Shown: positions 34,612-44,700 of the stretch, piece after piece | How positions within the stretch are numbered: the stretch's first letter is position 1 | Layout: each line of letters opens with the position of its first letter | The notes under the pieces: generated by a model | The model's input: only the letters and a program-made list of their open reading frames with translations | Database searches by the model: none | What the model was told of the DNA's origin: nothing | Position numbers and translations under genes: made by a program | From: Fibrobacteraceae bacterium | Lineage (GTDB): Bacteria; Fibrobacterota; Fibrobacteria; Fibrobacterales; Fibrobacteraceae | Direction: 5' to 3' | Length of the DNA stretch: 59,686 bases | Assembly: GCA_017625775.1 (NCBI GenBank) | Contig: JAGAKE010000023.1 | Coordinates: 1 to 59,686 of the forward strand

Positions 34612-35684
34612 TTGTTTTTTCCTTCTGTTGTGTTATACGCAAGTTGCCCACAAGCAGCGAGAATATCTCTGCCTCTAGGATTGCGTATCGTGATTTGGAT
34701 TTCCGCTTTGCGGACAATCTCCAAAAAATTTTCTATTTCTTCAGGAGAGGGAGCTTCTAAAGTTGGGTCATCTCCATCATTTAAAACAATCGCATTGACT
34801 TTGCAACGTCGTGGTGCACAAATGCGAATCAATTCCTTAGCAGCTTCTTCGGAGCAAGTAATGCCTTTCATTAAAACAAATTCAAATGTAACGTAATTAC
34901 CAGTACGTTTAGTATATTCATCGGTCGCTTCTAATAATTTGGCTATATTCCAAACTTTATTCACAGGCATTACAGCAGAACGTCGCTCGTCATTTGTGCT
35001 ATTCAAAGAAACTGCTAAACAACAAGGTGTATTTCGATCGACAAGCTCTTTGATTTTTGGAACCACACCAGACGTGCTGATTGTCATTCGTTTGCGCCCA
35101 AGATTAAAAAGCTTTTGATGGTGGAGTGTGCAACATACCCGGTGAACTTGTTCTAAGTTATTAAGCGGTTCACCCATTCCCATAAAAATAATATTGGTCA
35201 CTTTCGCTAAAGAACCATCAGAATGTTTTGTGCCTGTTTCTTCTAAATACCAATTGACTCGAATAATTTCTTCTAAAATTTCGCCAGCTTCCAGATTTCT
35301 GATAAAACCCATTTTAGCGGTTCTACAAAATGCACAATTTTGCGCACAACCAATTTGAGTAGAAACGCAAACAGAAAATCGATCGTTAGTTGGAATAAGA
35401 ACCGTTTCAATATGGTGACCATCATGAGTACGATAGAGCCATTTTACAGTTCCATCTTCAGAAAGAAGTCTTTTAGCCTCTTCTAAAGAAGTAATGCGGA
35501 AATTTGCAGAAAGTTTTTCTCGCAAGGCCGCGGGAATCGTTTCCATCGCATCAAACGATTTGACTTGACCGCAAAAAAGACGATTACGAATCTGGTCAGC
35601 ACGGAAAGGCTTTTCGCCAACTTCCTTCAACCAGTTCTTGAGTTCTTCTTCTGTTAAGGTTTTGATGTCGCTAATCTTTTCCAC
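34605..35684 (-). CDS. rlmN: 23S rRNA/tRNA adenine-C2 methyltransferase
   Basis: A 359-residue radical-SAM enzyme that methylates A2503 of 23S rRNA and A37 of some tRNAs. CAQNCAFCRTAKMGF is the CX3CX2C cluster motif; the second catalytic cysteines lie in the C-terminal part. MGMGEPLNN and ISTSGVVPKI are typical of RlmN/Cfr, and the length fits RlmN. The annotated start is a GTG at 35684 with no clear Shine-Dalgarno. It leads an operon-like series rlmN, methyltransferase, SEC-C. Cfr is less likely given the chromosomal setting. Confidence 0.95.
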   Translation of the reverse strand: MEKISDIKTLTEEELKNWLKEVGEKPFRADQIRNRLFCGQVKSFDAMETIPAALREKLSANFRITSLEEAKRLLSEDGTVKWLYRTHDGHHIETVLIPTNDRFSVCVSTQIGCAQNCAFCRTAKMGFIRNLEAGEILEEIIRVNWYLEETGTKHSDGSLAKVTNIIFMGMGEPLNNLEQVHRVCCTLHHQKLFNLGRKRMTISTSGVVPKIKELVDRNTPCCLAVSLNSTNDERRSAVMPVNKVWNIAKLLEATDEYTKRTGNYVTFEFVLMKGITCSEEAAKELIRICAPRRCKVNAIVLNDGDDPTLEAPSPEEIENFLEIVRKAEIQITIRNPRGRDILAACGQLAYNTTEGKNKC

Positions 35685-35735
35685 AGCACTCGCAAAGATA
35701 GAAAAATTTCAAAAATTTTAAATTGAAAAAAATTC

Positions 35736-38036
35736 TTAGAACATTCTTCTCGGACGCTTTGGCGCAGGCGTTTCACCTTTCTTCAATGGAGCTCCAGCTT
35801 CTTCTGCACCCTTAGAACTAAAGAGCGTTGCATCGTTTGTATTCTTGGATGAAGTCGCTATATGGTTTCCATCACAAGTTTCTTCAGGAGCATATTGCGA
35901 AGAATAAAGACAATAAGTTGTCGAAGAACAGAATTCGCCAGCTTTTTTACCAGTATAATTGCAAACGCTTCGGCTAGAAACACCCGCTGGAACAGGAAAT
36001 TGCAATTTAGGAAGATCTTTATGAATTTCTTTCATCACGTTGAACCAAATCGGTAGAGCGTCTTCTGTTCCTGTGTGTCCGGCTCCCATAGACCCCGGAG
36101 AATCAGGTCCAATCCAAACGCCCATGGTATATTGCTTTGTAAAACCTATGTACCATGCATCGGTGTAATCATTAGTCGTTCCTGTTTTTCCACCACTTGG
36201 GTGTTGAAAACCATTAGCCCAAACTCTCGCAGCTGTTCCGCGGACATTGACATCTTTTAACATATCTACCATTAAATAAGCAGAAGCAGGGCGCAAAACT
36301 TCATGTTCTACTAAAGTTCTTTTTTCCATGAGTTCGCCACTCTTATCAACAATCGAATCAATCAAGAATGGCTCAATTCGAGTTCCTCCATTTGGAAACA
36401 CTGTATAAGCAGAAACCATTTCCATCAAAGTTGCGCCAACAGAACCTAAAGCAAGGCTAGGAACTGCTTGTAATGGAGCACGTTGAATGCCGAACTTGCG
36501 GGCGTAGTTGACTACGTTATTTAAGCCATATTTCATACCAGTTACAATAGCCGGCAAATTTTTTGATAAATATAAGGCTCTACGTAAAGTCATCATTCCT
36601 TCAAAATCATGACCAAAGTTTGCTGGTCTCCAGGTTTTAGACGGGTCTTCAGGGTCTTCAATAGTAATAGGTTGGTCGTTTACTGAATCGCATGGGCTTG
36701 CACCATTATCCATTGCGGTTGCATAAACAAATGGTTTAAAGGAAGAACCAGGCTGGCGTAATGATTGAACAGTTCTATTCCAGCGAGATTTTTCAAAATC
36801 ACTACCACCAACCATAGCACGAATAGCACCTGTTTCATTTTCAATTAATATGGCTGCAACTTCTGCATGATGATAGCGAATACTATCTGGGAAACGCCAT
36901 TTTGAAGGATCTTTTGCTGTATCTGCCGCTAAATAATCTTTTTTAAATAGAGCATAAATGCTATCAAAATGAGCGACAACAGAATCCTCTGGTAAATTGT
37001 ATTTCTGAGTAAGTTTCAGCCTTCTTGTCGCTCTGTATTGAATACGACGACGAACTTTTTGAATTTGTTCTACGGCTGCTTGTTCTGCAAAAGCTTGAAT
37101 TTCCGGGTCAATTGTACTGTAAATTTGCACTCCATCAGCATAAAGAGAATTTTCTCCGTATTTCTTTTCCATGTATTTGCGAATTTCTTCATAAAAATAT
37201 AACCCAGCTTTTTTTCCACTTTTATTTGCACGAACTGTTTCAAGCGGCGTTTCAATGTATTTTCTATAATCTTCTTTAGAGATTACTCCGGCATCGTACA
37301 TTGCAAATAAAACAGTATTTCTGCGTTCTAATCCAAGTTCAGGGTGTCTGTCCGGGCGATAAGCTTCCGGGCGTTGAAGCATACCGGCAAGCATTGCATA
37401 TTCAGGAATTGTTAAACTATCAAGAGGTTTTCCAAAGTAATATTTTCCTGCGGCTTGAAAACCATAATTTCCTCCGCCAAGATAAACCTCGTTCATATAA
37501 AATTCAAGAATTTCTTCTTTGGTGTAAGTTTGTTCAATACGAATAGCTGTAATAGCTTCTTTGATTTTTCTTGAAACAGAACGTTCTGGAGTTAAAAAAA
37601 GTAGTTTGGTTAATTGTTGAGTTAAAGTTGATGCTCCACGAAGCTTCTTTCCACTAAAAACAGTTTCCATAACCGCTTTTGGAATAGCCCAAACATTTAC
37701 GCCCCAATGGGTATAAAATTTACGGTCTTCGGTAGCGATAATAGCAGCTTTAGCCATTTCTGGCAAAGAATCGAATGGCGTCCATTCACGGCGTTCAACA
37801 AAATATTCATGAGCAATTTTTCCATTTTTATCGTAGATATTTGTGACAAGTTGGGGAGTAATATTTTCTAATTGAGATAGAGGAGGAATTTCTGGCAAGT
37901 AGTATTGATACACGGCAAAAATCGTAACGAGTAACAATACAGGAGGAATGCTAAAAATGGCAATCCAAATACGAACCTTTTTGTCAGAAAAAAGTTTTTT
38001 TAAAATAGGCAAGATTTTAGATTTAATAAAATTCAT
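35736..38036 (-). CDS. Class A penicillin-binding protein (PBP1A-like)
   Basis: The 766-residue bifunctional enzyme has one N-terminal membrane helix (about 22-42), a GT51 glycosyltransferase domain (about 60-240) with catalytic Glu in IATEDRKFYTHWG and motif RGASTLTQQLTK, and a transpeptidase domain. The active serine is in RQPGSSFKPFVY (SxxK), SKN is in ALYLSKNLP and KTGT is in SGGKTGTTNDY. It polymerises and cross-links peptidoglycan in the periplasm. The C-terminal ~60 residues are Pro/Lys-rich. Length and domain order match PBP1A. It is 51 nt upstream of rlmN on the same strand. Confidence 0.95.
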   Translation of the reverse strand: MNFIKSKILPILKKLFSDKKVRIWIAIFSIPPVLLLVTIFAVYQYYLPEIPPLSQLENITPQLVTNIYDKNGKIAHEYFVERREWTPFDSLPEMAKAAIIATEDRKFYTHWGVNVWAIPKAVMETVFSGKKLRGASTLTQQLTKLLFLTPERSVSRKIKEAITAIRIEQTYTKEEILEFYMNEVYLGGGNYGFQAAGKYYFGKPLDSLTIPEYAMLAGMLQRPEAYRPDRHPELGLERRNTVLFAMYDAGVISKEDYRKYIETPLETVRANKSGKKAGLYFYEEIRKYMEKKYGENSLYADGVQIYSTIDPEIQAFAEQAAVEQIQKVRRRIQYRATRRLKLTQKYNLPEDSVVAHFDSIYALFKKDYLAADTAKDPSKWRFPDSIRYHHAEVAAILIENETGAIRAMVGGSDFEKSRWNRTVQSLRQPGSSFKPFVYATAMDNGASPCDSVNDQPITIEDPEDPSKTWRPANFGHDFEGMMTLRRALYLSKNLPAIVTGMKYGLNNVVNYARKFGIQRAPLQAVPSLALGSVGATLMEMVSAYTVFPNGGTRIEPFLIDSIVDKSGELMEKRTLVEHEVLRPASAYLMVDMLKDVNVRGTAARVWANGFQHPSGGKTGTTNDYTDAWYIGFTKQYTMGVWIGPDSPGSMGAGHTGTEDALPIWFNVMKEIHKDLPKLQFPVPAGVSSRSVCNYTGKKAGEFCSSTTYCLYSSQYAPEETCDGNHIATSSKNTNDATLFSSKGAEEAGAPLKKGETPAPKRPRRMF

Positions 38037-38205
38037 GTTTTATTTTTGATTTAAAGAAACGCCGAACGAAATTTAGCTTTTTTTCAAAATAGGCTTGGCT
38101 AAAATATTTTTTATTTGTTGAAAATTCTGTGAAATAAAATGATTTTAATGTTTTGAGTTCTTTTTTTTATTCAAATAAAATTTTATAAATATTTGCAAAT
38201 ACCCC

Positions 38206-38233
38206 TTGCCAAAAATATTATATAATCTATATT
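38206..38233 (+). promoter_or_regulatory. Promoter of tRNA-Arg
   Basis: TTGCCA (38206-38211), a 16-nt spacer and TATATT (38228-38233). Transcription would begin near 38241, 7 nt before the mature tRNA. Confidence 0.7.
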
Positions 38234-38247
38234 TGGCATCACACCAA

Positions 38248-38321
38248 GCAGGTGTGGCCAAACTGGATAAGGCATCTGGCTACGAACCAGAAGATTCCAG
38301 GTTCGAGTCCTGGCACCTGTA
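38248..38321 (+). tRNA. tRNA-Arg, anticodon ACG
   Basis: The sequence folds as a complete cloverleaf. The acceptor arms GCAGGTG and CACCTGT pair (one G-U). The anticodon stem TCTGG/CCAGA encloses CTACGAA with anticodon ACG, and the T stem CCAGG/CCTGG encloses TTCGAGT. The discriminator base is A at 38321. CCA is not encoded. ACG is normally deaminated to ICG and reads CGU, CGC and CGA. The gene is followed closely by a terminator hairpin. Confidence 0.95.
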
Positions 38322-38322
38322 T

Positions 38323-38353
38323 AAATCCTCGGCAAATTGCCGAGGATTTTTTT
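38323..38353 (+). terminator. Intrinsic terminator of tRNA-Arg
   Basis: AAATCCTCGGCAA (38323-38335) is the inverse of TTGCCGAGGATTT (38337-38349), followed by further T. Confidence 0.9.
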
Positions 38354-38359
38354 ATATGA

Positions 38360-38388
38360 AACCACCAGCCTCTAAGAGGCTGGTGGTT
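38360..38388. terminator. Second hairpin between tRNA-Arg and LTD lipoprotein gene
   Basis: AACCACCAGCCT and AGGCTGGTGGTT pair with a CTAAG-type loop. It lies 45 nt past the minus-strand lipoprotein stop, but has only a weak T tract on the plus side. It may end the convergent transcript. Confidence 0.55.
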
Positions 38389-38433
38389 GTTTATATACCA
38401 ACACTACAAAAAAGAAATGACATTAAAAAATAT

Positions 38434-39639
38434 TTAATTCATAAAACCCTCCTTTGTTGAACAATTATTTTCAATTCCTGGAGTTGGATCAGAAACGCAC
38501 CAAGCAGAACCAGATTCTTTTTCTTTCCAGCTAGAAAGTATTAACTGAGTAGAAACCCCTGATTTTACTGGTAAAAAATCCACATCTAAAGAATCAGCTT
38601 GTCCGTAGAATAAAGAATCAATGGTTATTCCATTACAACGTAAAACCACACTTTGCTTAGTATTTGTTAAAGAAGGCCATTTTGTTTCCGTATGAAATTG
38701 AACACCAATGGCACTATCAGCGCCAATCGCTACAAAAGAATTTGGAGCTATTAAAATAGAACTTGGTAATGAAGCAACTTTAGGACTTCCACCATGCAAT
38801 TCACAATTTTCTAATTGAAGAGAATCATTTGTTCCATTATAAATTTCTACAAATTCATAATCAGTTCCTGTTTGTTCAGGAATCGGAAGAATTTCTGAAA
38901 TCAAAATTTCCCCAGCTTTAGGCACTCGCAAATGTCCGCTTGGTAAATTAGCTTGAATAGAATGAGTCTGAAGAATATCCGTTAAAAAAGTAATGGTAAG
39001 GGCACCTTTTAATGATTCTAATTCCCATTCTTGAATCGCATTTTCTGAATCTAAACGCAATGAATCACTTGCTTTAAAAATACAATCTCCATTTTTATCA
39101 AAAAGTTGCAGTAAAGCGTGATAAGTTTTTTCCAAAGGCAGAGCATCCGTTGAGAATATTCCATAAGGTTCCTCAATTTTCATTGTATAAGAATAAGTTG
39201 TATCATCTGTTTTCAAGTCCAATTTACCAGATAAAATTCCTGAAGGATTATCTAGTCCTAAAGGCAATGTGATGTCTATAAACCCAAAAAGCGCTTGAAG
39301 CGGAATTTGCAAATAATTTTTTTCTCCACTTTTGACTTCAATTTCACTTTCACCTTTTTGCATTAGAACGCCTTCTGCATATAATTTGGCATAAAATTTC
39401 CATAAAGAAGGAAATAACTCTAAATCAAGAGTTTTTTCGGGTTCTTCAATACGCAAATGAAGTGTGTCCGCCCCTTCGCCATGAAGGACTAAGCTATCGA
39501 AATGACTTGTTTCGGTATATCGCATAGCAATTTGTAAGGGAGCTTTTTCAAAATTTCCAAAAATACCAGATTCTTCTGCATTTTCACTGCAAGCGAAAAA
39601 CGATAAACTAGAAATAAGCAAAACAAAGATTTTTTTCAT
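38434..39639 (-). CDS. Lipoprotein with lamin tail domain
   Basis: The 401-residue protein has a lipoprotein signal peptide (MKKIFVLLISSLSFFACSE; Cys at about 17). The first 230 residues are beta-rich and unrecognised. A lamin tail domain follows (about 248-350): EILISEILPIPEQTGTDYEFVEIYNG and ENCELHGGSPKVASL fit the LTD pattern, which is usual in surface-exposed or extracellular proteins. The end reads SGSAWCVSDPTPGIENNC, a common closing phrase for LTD proteins. The second LTD protein in this window is at 17.0 kb; both may be surface proteins. Function unknown. Confidence 0.75.
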   Translation of the reverse strand: MKKIFVLLISSLSFFACSENAEESGIFGNFEKAPLQIAMRYTETSHFDSLVLHGEGADTLHLRIEEPEKTLDLELFPSLWKFYAKLYAEGVLMQKGESEIEVKSGEKNYLQIPLQALFGFIDITLPLGLDNPSGILSGKLDLKTDDTTYSYTMKIEEPYGIFSTDALPLEKTYHALLQLFDKNGDCIFKASDSLRLDSENAIQEWELESLKGALTITFLTDILQTHSIQANLPSGHLRVPKAGEILISEILPIPEQTGTDYEFVEIYNGTNDSLQLENCELHGGSPKVASLPSSILIAPNSFVAIGADSAIGVQFHTETKWPSLTNTKQSVVLRCNGITIDSLFYGQADSLDVDFLPVKSGVSTQLILSSWKEKESGSAWCVSDPTPGIENNCSTKEGFMN

Positions 39640-39848
39640 TATGAATCCTTTTTTAGTTAAGTGTTTAACAGAACCCCAAAAAAAATTTTTGAGTTTCTAT
39701 TATTAGAAACGTTTGAGAATGGATTTTCTAACACTTTTTTTTGTAAAAAATCATTTTACGAATTTGAAGCAAAATTTTCAAACCAATTAAAATCAGAAAA
39801 TCGTTTAATTGTTTTATATTTGGAGCGTTCACAATATGGAGGTATTAG

Positions 39849-40526
39849 ATGAACCAGGTCTCGGAAAACCCTGTAAAAAACCGAAAAGATCCATTCAGTT
39901 CGTTGGTGGTGATTGCCGGTTTAATGATTGCTTGTTATTTAACAGCAAATATTATGGCAGTTAAATTGATTGCCATTGGTTCTTTAACATTATTTGACGC
40001 AGGCACTTTGACATTTCCTTTGGCGTATATGCTAGGCGATGTTTTAGCTGAAGTTTGGGGTTTTAAAACAGCCAAAAAAGTTATTTGGCTTACATTTGCT
40101 TGTAATATATTCCTCGTAATTTTTACGACAATAGGTGTAATTCTCCCATATCCAGAACATGCTTCAGAAACGGCAAAAGCTTATAGTTTGCTTTTCTCTT
40201 ATGTTCCACGCATAACGCTAGCTTCCTTACTAGCATTTCTGTTCGGAGAATTGTTGAACGCCTGGCTGATGGTTGTGATTAAGAAAAAAACTGGTCAGGC
40301 AAAATTGTGGGTACGAACCATTGGTTCTTCAGTTTTTGGGCATTTGCTAGACACATCTTTATTTGTATTGATTGCTTTTTTAGGCACAGTTCCTATGCAA
40401 GATATTTTTTCAATGATTGGCGTTCAATACATTGCAAAACTTGGGGTTGAAGCAATTGCCGCTACACCGATGGCTTACGGATTAATTCATATTTTGAAAA
40501 AAAGATGTTGTTTAGAAAATGAGTAA
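39849..40526 (+). CDS. Queuosine precursor transporter (VUT/QPTR family)
   Basis: The 225-residue membrane protein has about six helices. MAVKLIAIGSLTLFDAGTLTFPLAYMLGDVLAEVWGF-type features at the start match the VUT/YhhQ family: ACYLTANIMAVKLI, then FPLAYMLGDVLAEVWG. The family imports queuine-type precursors such as preQ0 or preQ1 for tRNA modification. GGAGG at 39838-39842 sets the ATG. No preQ1 riboswitch is visible upstream. The 209 nt before it, back to the lipoprotein start, hold no convincing gene. Confidence 0.88.
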   Translation: MNQVSENPVKNRKDPFSSLVVIAGLMIACYLTANIMAVKLIAIGSLTLFDAGTLTFPLAYMLGDVLAEVWGFKTAKKVIWLTFACNIFLVIFTTIGVILPYPEHASETAKAYSLLFSYVPRITLASLLAFLFGELLNAWLMVVIKKKTGQAKLWVRTIGSSVFGHLLDTSLFVLIAFLGTVPMQDIFSMIGVQYIAKLGVEAIAATPMAYGLIHILKKRCCLENE

Positions 40527-40529
40527 CTA

Positions 40530-40874
40530 TCAGCCAAAGCGTTCTAATGATTTGGCGGCAAGTTCAACACAGGCGTTGCAGGGGAGTATTTTTTTTGAAC
40601 GAATTTCTTTGCAAAGGATTTCACCTTGAGAATTTTCTTTAAAGGCGTTTATTAATTCCGATTTATTTTCCTCGCTAACAAATTGTAACGCAGCATAAAG
40701 TGCTCCACACAATCCAGCAGGCGCTTTTCCGCCGCCACATCTGCTCATATTTGAAAGCAATTCTTCTAACTTTTCTTTTGAAAACCCTTTAGCTTGAGCA
40801 AAGGCGTATGCAACTGATTGGGCACAATTTCCATTTCTTTCTGCGTGGTATTTTTTAGCAATTTCAGATAACAT
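40530..40874 (-). CDS. C_GCAxxG_C_C family redox protein
   Basis: I choose the ATG at 40874 (MLSEIAKKYHAERNGNC), which follows AGAGG at 6 nt; the longer frame upstream of it is AT-rich and unsupported. The 114-residue protein has the cysteine pattern of the C_GCAxxG_C_C family: NGNCAQS, MSRCGGGKAPAGLCGAL, ILCKEI and LPCNACVE. This family is presumed to bind a metal or act in redox reactions in anaerobes; the exact role is unknown. It is convergent with the queuosine transporter gene. Confidence 0.85.
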   Translation of the reverse strand: MLSEIAKKYHAERNGNCAQSVAYAFAQAKGFSKEKLEELLSNMSRCGGGKAPAGLCGALYAALQFVSEENKSELINAFKENSQGEILCKEIRSKKILPCNACVELAAKSLERFG

Positions 40875-41024
40875 ATAACCTCTTTTGTTGAAATGACTTG
40901 CAGAAAATAATTTAATATTTTGAAAATATGCAATTTTTTCGGTTTGAATGCTTTTTTCGTAGATAGAAAGTGTTATTATAAAGCAAAGATTTGCTATTTT
41001 CTTGAAAAAATTTAGGAGGTTGTT

Positions 41025-41621
41025 TTGCCGATTGCAGAAGAACATAAACCAACACTTACAAAATATTTTCGACGTTTAACTTCTATTCCATTTTTGTTTG
41101 TTTTTTTAGCTTTTTTAATGCCTTTAGTTGTATTTTCTTGCGCTGCAACTCCTGGCGTTTCCGAAAATGCAAAAAAAATTGCACAATTCAACGCTTATGA
41201 ATTAGCAAATGGCGTTTCTTTTACCGAGGATTTAAAAGAAAATGAAACTTTTCAAAATCGAATTTTAAAATTGAAAGAATCAAACCCTGAGGCATTTAAG
41301 CAATTAGAAGTTTTAGAGCAACCGTCTTATGTATTATATATTATTTTCATAGGCATTTTACTTGCTTCAATTTTTGCTTGGTTTTCTCCTGTTGGCTCTT
41401 TAGTGATGGGGCTTTGTTCTTTTAGCGCTTTATGGATTTATATTGATCAACTTTCTATTATTTTTGAAAAAATGGGAATTGGGCCAATTATTTTTGTGGA
41501 AGCGGCTCATGGAGCTTATGCGGCAAGCATGCTTATGATTATTGGGTTTGCAATGAATATCACAAGTATTGTTCGTCCGTTTTTAGATAAGAGAAGAGAG
41601 AAAAAAGCAAAGGCTACTTAG
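41025..41621 (+). CDS. Predicted four-helix membrane protein, unknown family
   Basis: The start is a TTG at 41025, supported by AGGAGG at 6 nt. The 198-residue protein has an N-terminal helix (about 22-42), a soluble loop of about 60 residues (VSENAKKIAQFNAYELANG onward) and three more helices (about 105-190), ending in a basic tail (DKRREKKAKAT). The topology fits an inner-membrane protein with a periplasmic loop. I do not recognise a domain. It is divergent from the C_GCAxxG gene and is followed by a strong terminator hairpin. Confidence 0.6.
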   Translation: MPIAEEHKPTLTKYFRRLTSIPFLFVFLAFLMPLVVFSCAATPGVSENAKKIAQFNAYELANGVSFTEDLKENETFQNRILKLKESNPEAFKQLEVLEQPSYVLYIIFIGILLASIFAWFSPVGSLVMGLCSFSALWIYIDQLSIIFEKMGIGPIIFVEAAHGAYAASMLMIIGFAMNITSIVRPFLDKRREKKAKAT

Positions 41622-41696
41622 TTTTTTAATTTATTTTCTTTCATATTTAAAAATTTGAATTTATGTAAGGATACTTTTTTTATATGATTTCACGTA

Positions 41697-41736
41697 AAAT
41701 CCTCCGCGAGCTTTGCTCGCGGAGGATTTATTTTTT
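41697..41736. terminator. Strong bidirectional terminator hairpin
   Basis: AAATCCTCCGCGAGC (41697-41711) pairs perfectly with GCTCGCGGAGGATTT (41715-41729), a 15-bp stem with a TTT loop, followed by ATTTTTT. It lies between the convergent 41025 and 41760 genes. Confidence 0.85.
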
Positions 41737-41759
41737 CTCAGATTAAATATCTTTTCAGA

Positions 41760-44700
41760 TTAACGAATTTTTTCTGCAGCTTGAATAACTGAGAAAATCA
41801 TTCCTGGACGGAAATACTTTCCAGCAGTATATTTCAAAGCAGTACTATGCAAAAGCATAAATAATTTTTCAACATCTACCTTATTTGCTTTTGCAACACT
41901 TCCATAAGTTTTAGCAAATGCAGAAAGCGTTCTAGGTAAAGTTGGAGCAATTCGAGAATCATTTAACAAAGCTTTCTTAGAAAGTAATTCTTTATGAAGC
42001 TTTTTCGCTACTGTAGCAGAAAGTCCAAAAGATGCTTGCAATGATTCTGCATGCAAACGGCAACTTCCGTTAAATCCTTCAGGAGCTGCAAACGGAATTC
42101 TAGCTTCATCATAAAGATTACGAATCATACTATCCATTAAATCTTCTGCTTCAGCTTTCATTCCATGTAAAGTCATAGCGCAAGCAATACTATACTGAAT
42201 TCCAATCCAAACATCATGAGCTTGGAAATTAAATTCATCTAGCGGAGAACCATCTTTATGAACCAAGTTCGCACATCCAATTAAAGAACTATTTTTCTTG
42301 TAATTAGTTTCATAAATCTTTTTCAAAGTTCGACGAGCTTTCGTTTCATCAGTAATTGGAGAAAGATCTAACAATCGAAGATATGTATCTGCAAGCATAG
42401 CGTCTGCAAAAGTATCATCATTATCAAGTTCGATTTTCTTTTTCCAAGAATCCTTGAAAGCCTTAGGACAACAAGAAGTAAGCCATTCTTTTTTGTACTG
42501 GCGATATTCTTTGCGAGAAAGATCCAAATCATCTGGAATTTCAGCTGTATTCAACCAATGGTTAATTTCAGCAACCGCAGAAACATGATCTTCTGGTAAA
42601 TCTAAAGTACCGGCCATTTTTTTGCGAAGAGCTTCAAAATGAGAGAAATCAATATCTTGCATTTCTAAAGGAGTTACAAAGAAATGGAAATAACCTTCTT
42701 TTTCATCCCAAAGAGCGTTATGGAATTCTTCAGCAGCAATTTCTGATTTAGCTCTCCAGTCAATAGCACGATCATTATCATTTAGAATTTCAGCGATAGC
42801 AGCTGCGGCACGTAAACCAGCAATCCACAAAGAACCACAATAAACAGAAATACCATGGCTAGAAAGATTGTCAAAAGTATCATCTGTTCCGTGCGTTAAT
42901 GGGAACGCCTGGGCTTCTCCCACCATACGTTCTAAATATTCCATGCAAGCATAAACTGCTTCTTTACAATCTTGTAAAATGGCAATGTTGCCAGAAACAC
43001 GATAATGGCGTAGAACCATCAATACGAATTTTGGAGCAAGATCTTTCCATTCTTTAACGTTATGCCAATCGTAAGCATCTGGTTTTGCATCGAATGGGCT
43101 TCCTAAATCGTGAATCACAGCACCATAAACAGCACGCGGTCCTTCTAATTTTGGATCTGGTAAATCAGCATAAGGATGGTTTACAAATTCATGATGGCGT
43201 CGTTTTGTTTCATCAATATCTAAAATCGCCTTTGCAAAACGTTGCATTACAGCCCCATCAAGACGCGGCATCAATTGCAACAAAGAAAAACTACCATAGA
43301 AATACACATCTAGGGAATTAAAGAATGGATAATCGGCACATTCACGAACGAGGAATCTATCTTCTTTATCCCAAACGGTTGCTTCAGCCAAAAAGCTCAG
43401 TGTATTTAAAGCGAGGCTTTTTACTTTATCTGCTGCCGCTTTAGAACTTGAAATCTTCTTGAGTGCCGTTTCAGGAAGCATAGCAGCATAACCTTTCAAA
43501 GCATCTGTTTTGAACAAGTTATCATTTTTAAGGGCTTCAAGCAATATAGTACGAACGCGACCAAATGGTTCTGGGAAGAAAGCGGTATATTTCTTTTGAC
43601 TTTCTAAACCATTCAATCTAATGTGAGGGAAATCTAAAACCATGTTAAATTGGAAGGAAACCTTTGCTTTTGGTTTCAACACAGCTGTTACAACAACAGC
43701 CGTTGCAATAGTTTCGCGTCCACTATAAACGTTCTTTACGAATGTAGAAGAAGTACGACCGCTCTGCAAAGCGTTATTAAGAACAGACGCTTCATCGTCT
43801 GCATAACAGACTGGCTTTACGGTGACATTCAAATTGTCTTTTTCGTTCCATGCAGCGCTAATAGCCATGCAACCATCAAAATCACTTTCTTGAAGGCGTT
43901 CTTGATTGTAGAATTCCACACCGCGAACTAAACGCCCATCATCTGCTTTAAGATTAAAGCGAACTGCTTTTGGATTACGAGCAGCTGGAACTAAAACAAA
44001 AGAAGAATCTTGAACGCCCTGACGATCTTTACGAACTTGATAACCACAAAGAGATTCCTGCATTTGAACAATAGTCACTTCACGAGTTTCTTTAGAAGTA
44101 TTTTCAATAGTATATTCTGTTGCTGAAACCGGAAGGCTAGAAAGACGTTCATTTTTTGGTAGAACATAACTAAATTGATGACGTTCAATCTTGATATTCT
44201 TTGCAGCATATTTCGTTTCACTTACAGGGTAAAGAGCCCGGTAATTCATTTTTGCGGCGTCAAAACCAGGTTGACCTAAAAATTCTGTTTGATTTTCCCA
44301 GGCAGCAGTCAAAGCACCGGAATTTGAAATAGGATAGCCTACGCAACCGTCAAAGAAATCAATCAAAACAAAACGATTCAACTGAGCTGAAGTTTTATCG
44401 CCTGCAGAAAGCAAGTTTAATGTTCTGTCACTCCATTGCACATTCCAACGAATAAAAGCATCAGCATTTGCTGCATAAAACCTTTTATCGGAAATAACTT
44501 TAGAGAGTTTTTCTTCAGCTTCTTTAAGAAGAAGTCCATCAAATAAAGCTTCTCCTTTAGCATTTCGCAAAGTGTATTTCGCATTTTTTTCTTGGAAAGA
44601 AGCAAAGTCAAAAATTTTAAGTTTAGTCGTTTTTTCTGCAACCGCTTCACGATAAAAGAAGTTATTCAAACGCATATCTTCTGGTTTTTCAGCCCGAACT

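Noticed and set aside
39640..39848. Possible preQ1 riboswitch before the queuosine precursor transporter
   Set aside because: I looked for the short preQ1 aptamer pattern and its C-rich/A-rich elements and did not find them; only a -10-like TATATT and a normal Shine-Dalgarno are visible.
39661..39852. 63-codon open frame before the queuosine transporter
   Set aside because: AT-driven composition with many Phe and Lys, no convincing start signal or family, and it overlaps the transporter start. A short unknown protein cannot be fully excluded.
41760..41900. Signal of protein truncation at the GH116 C-terminus
   Set aside because: The frame ends normally 24 nt from a strong terminator; the unusual length is an extension, not a break.
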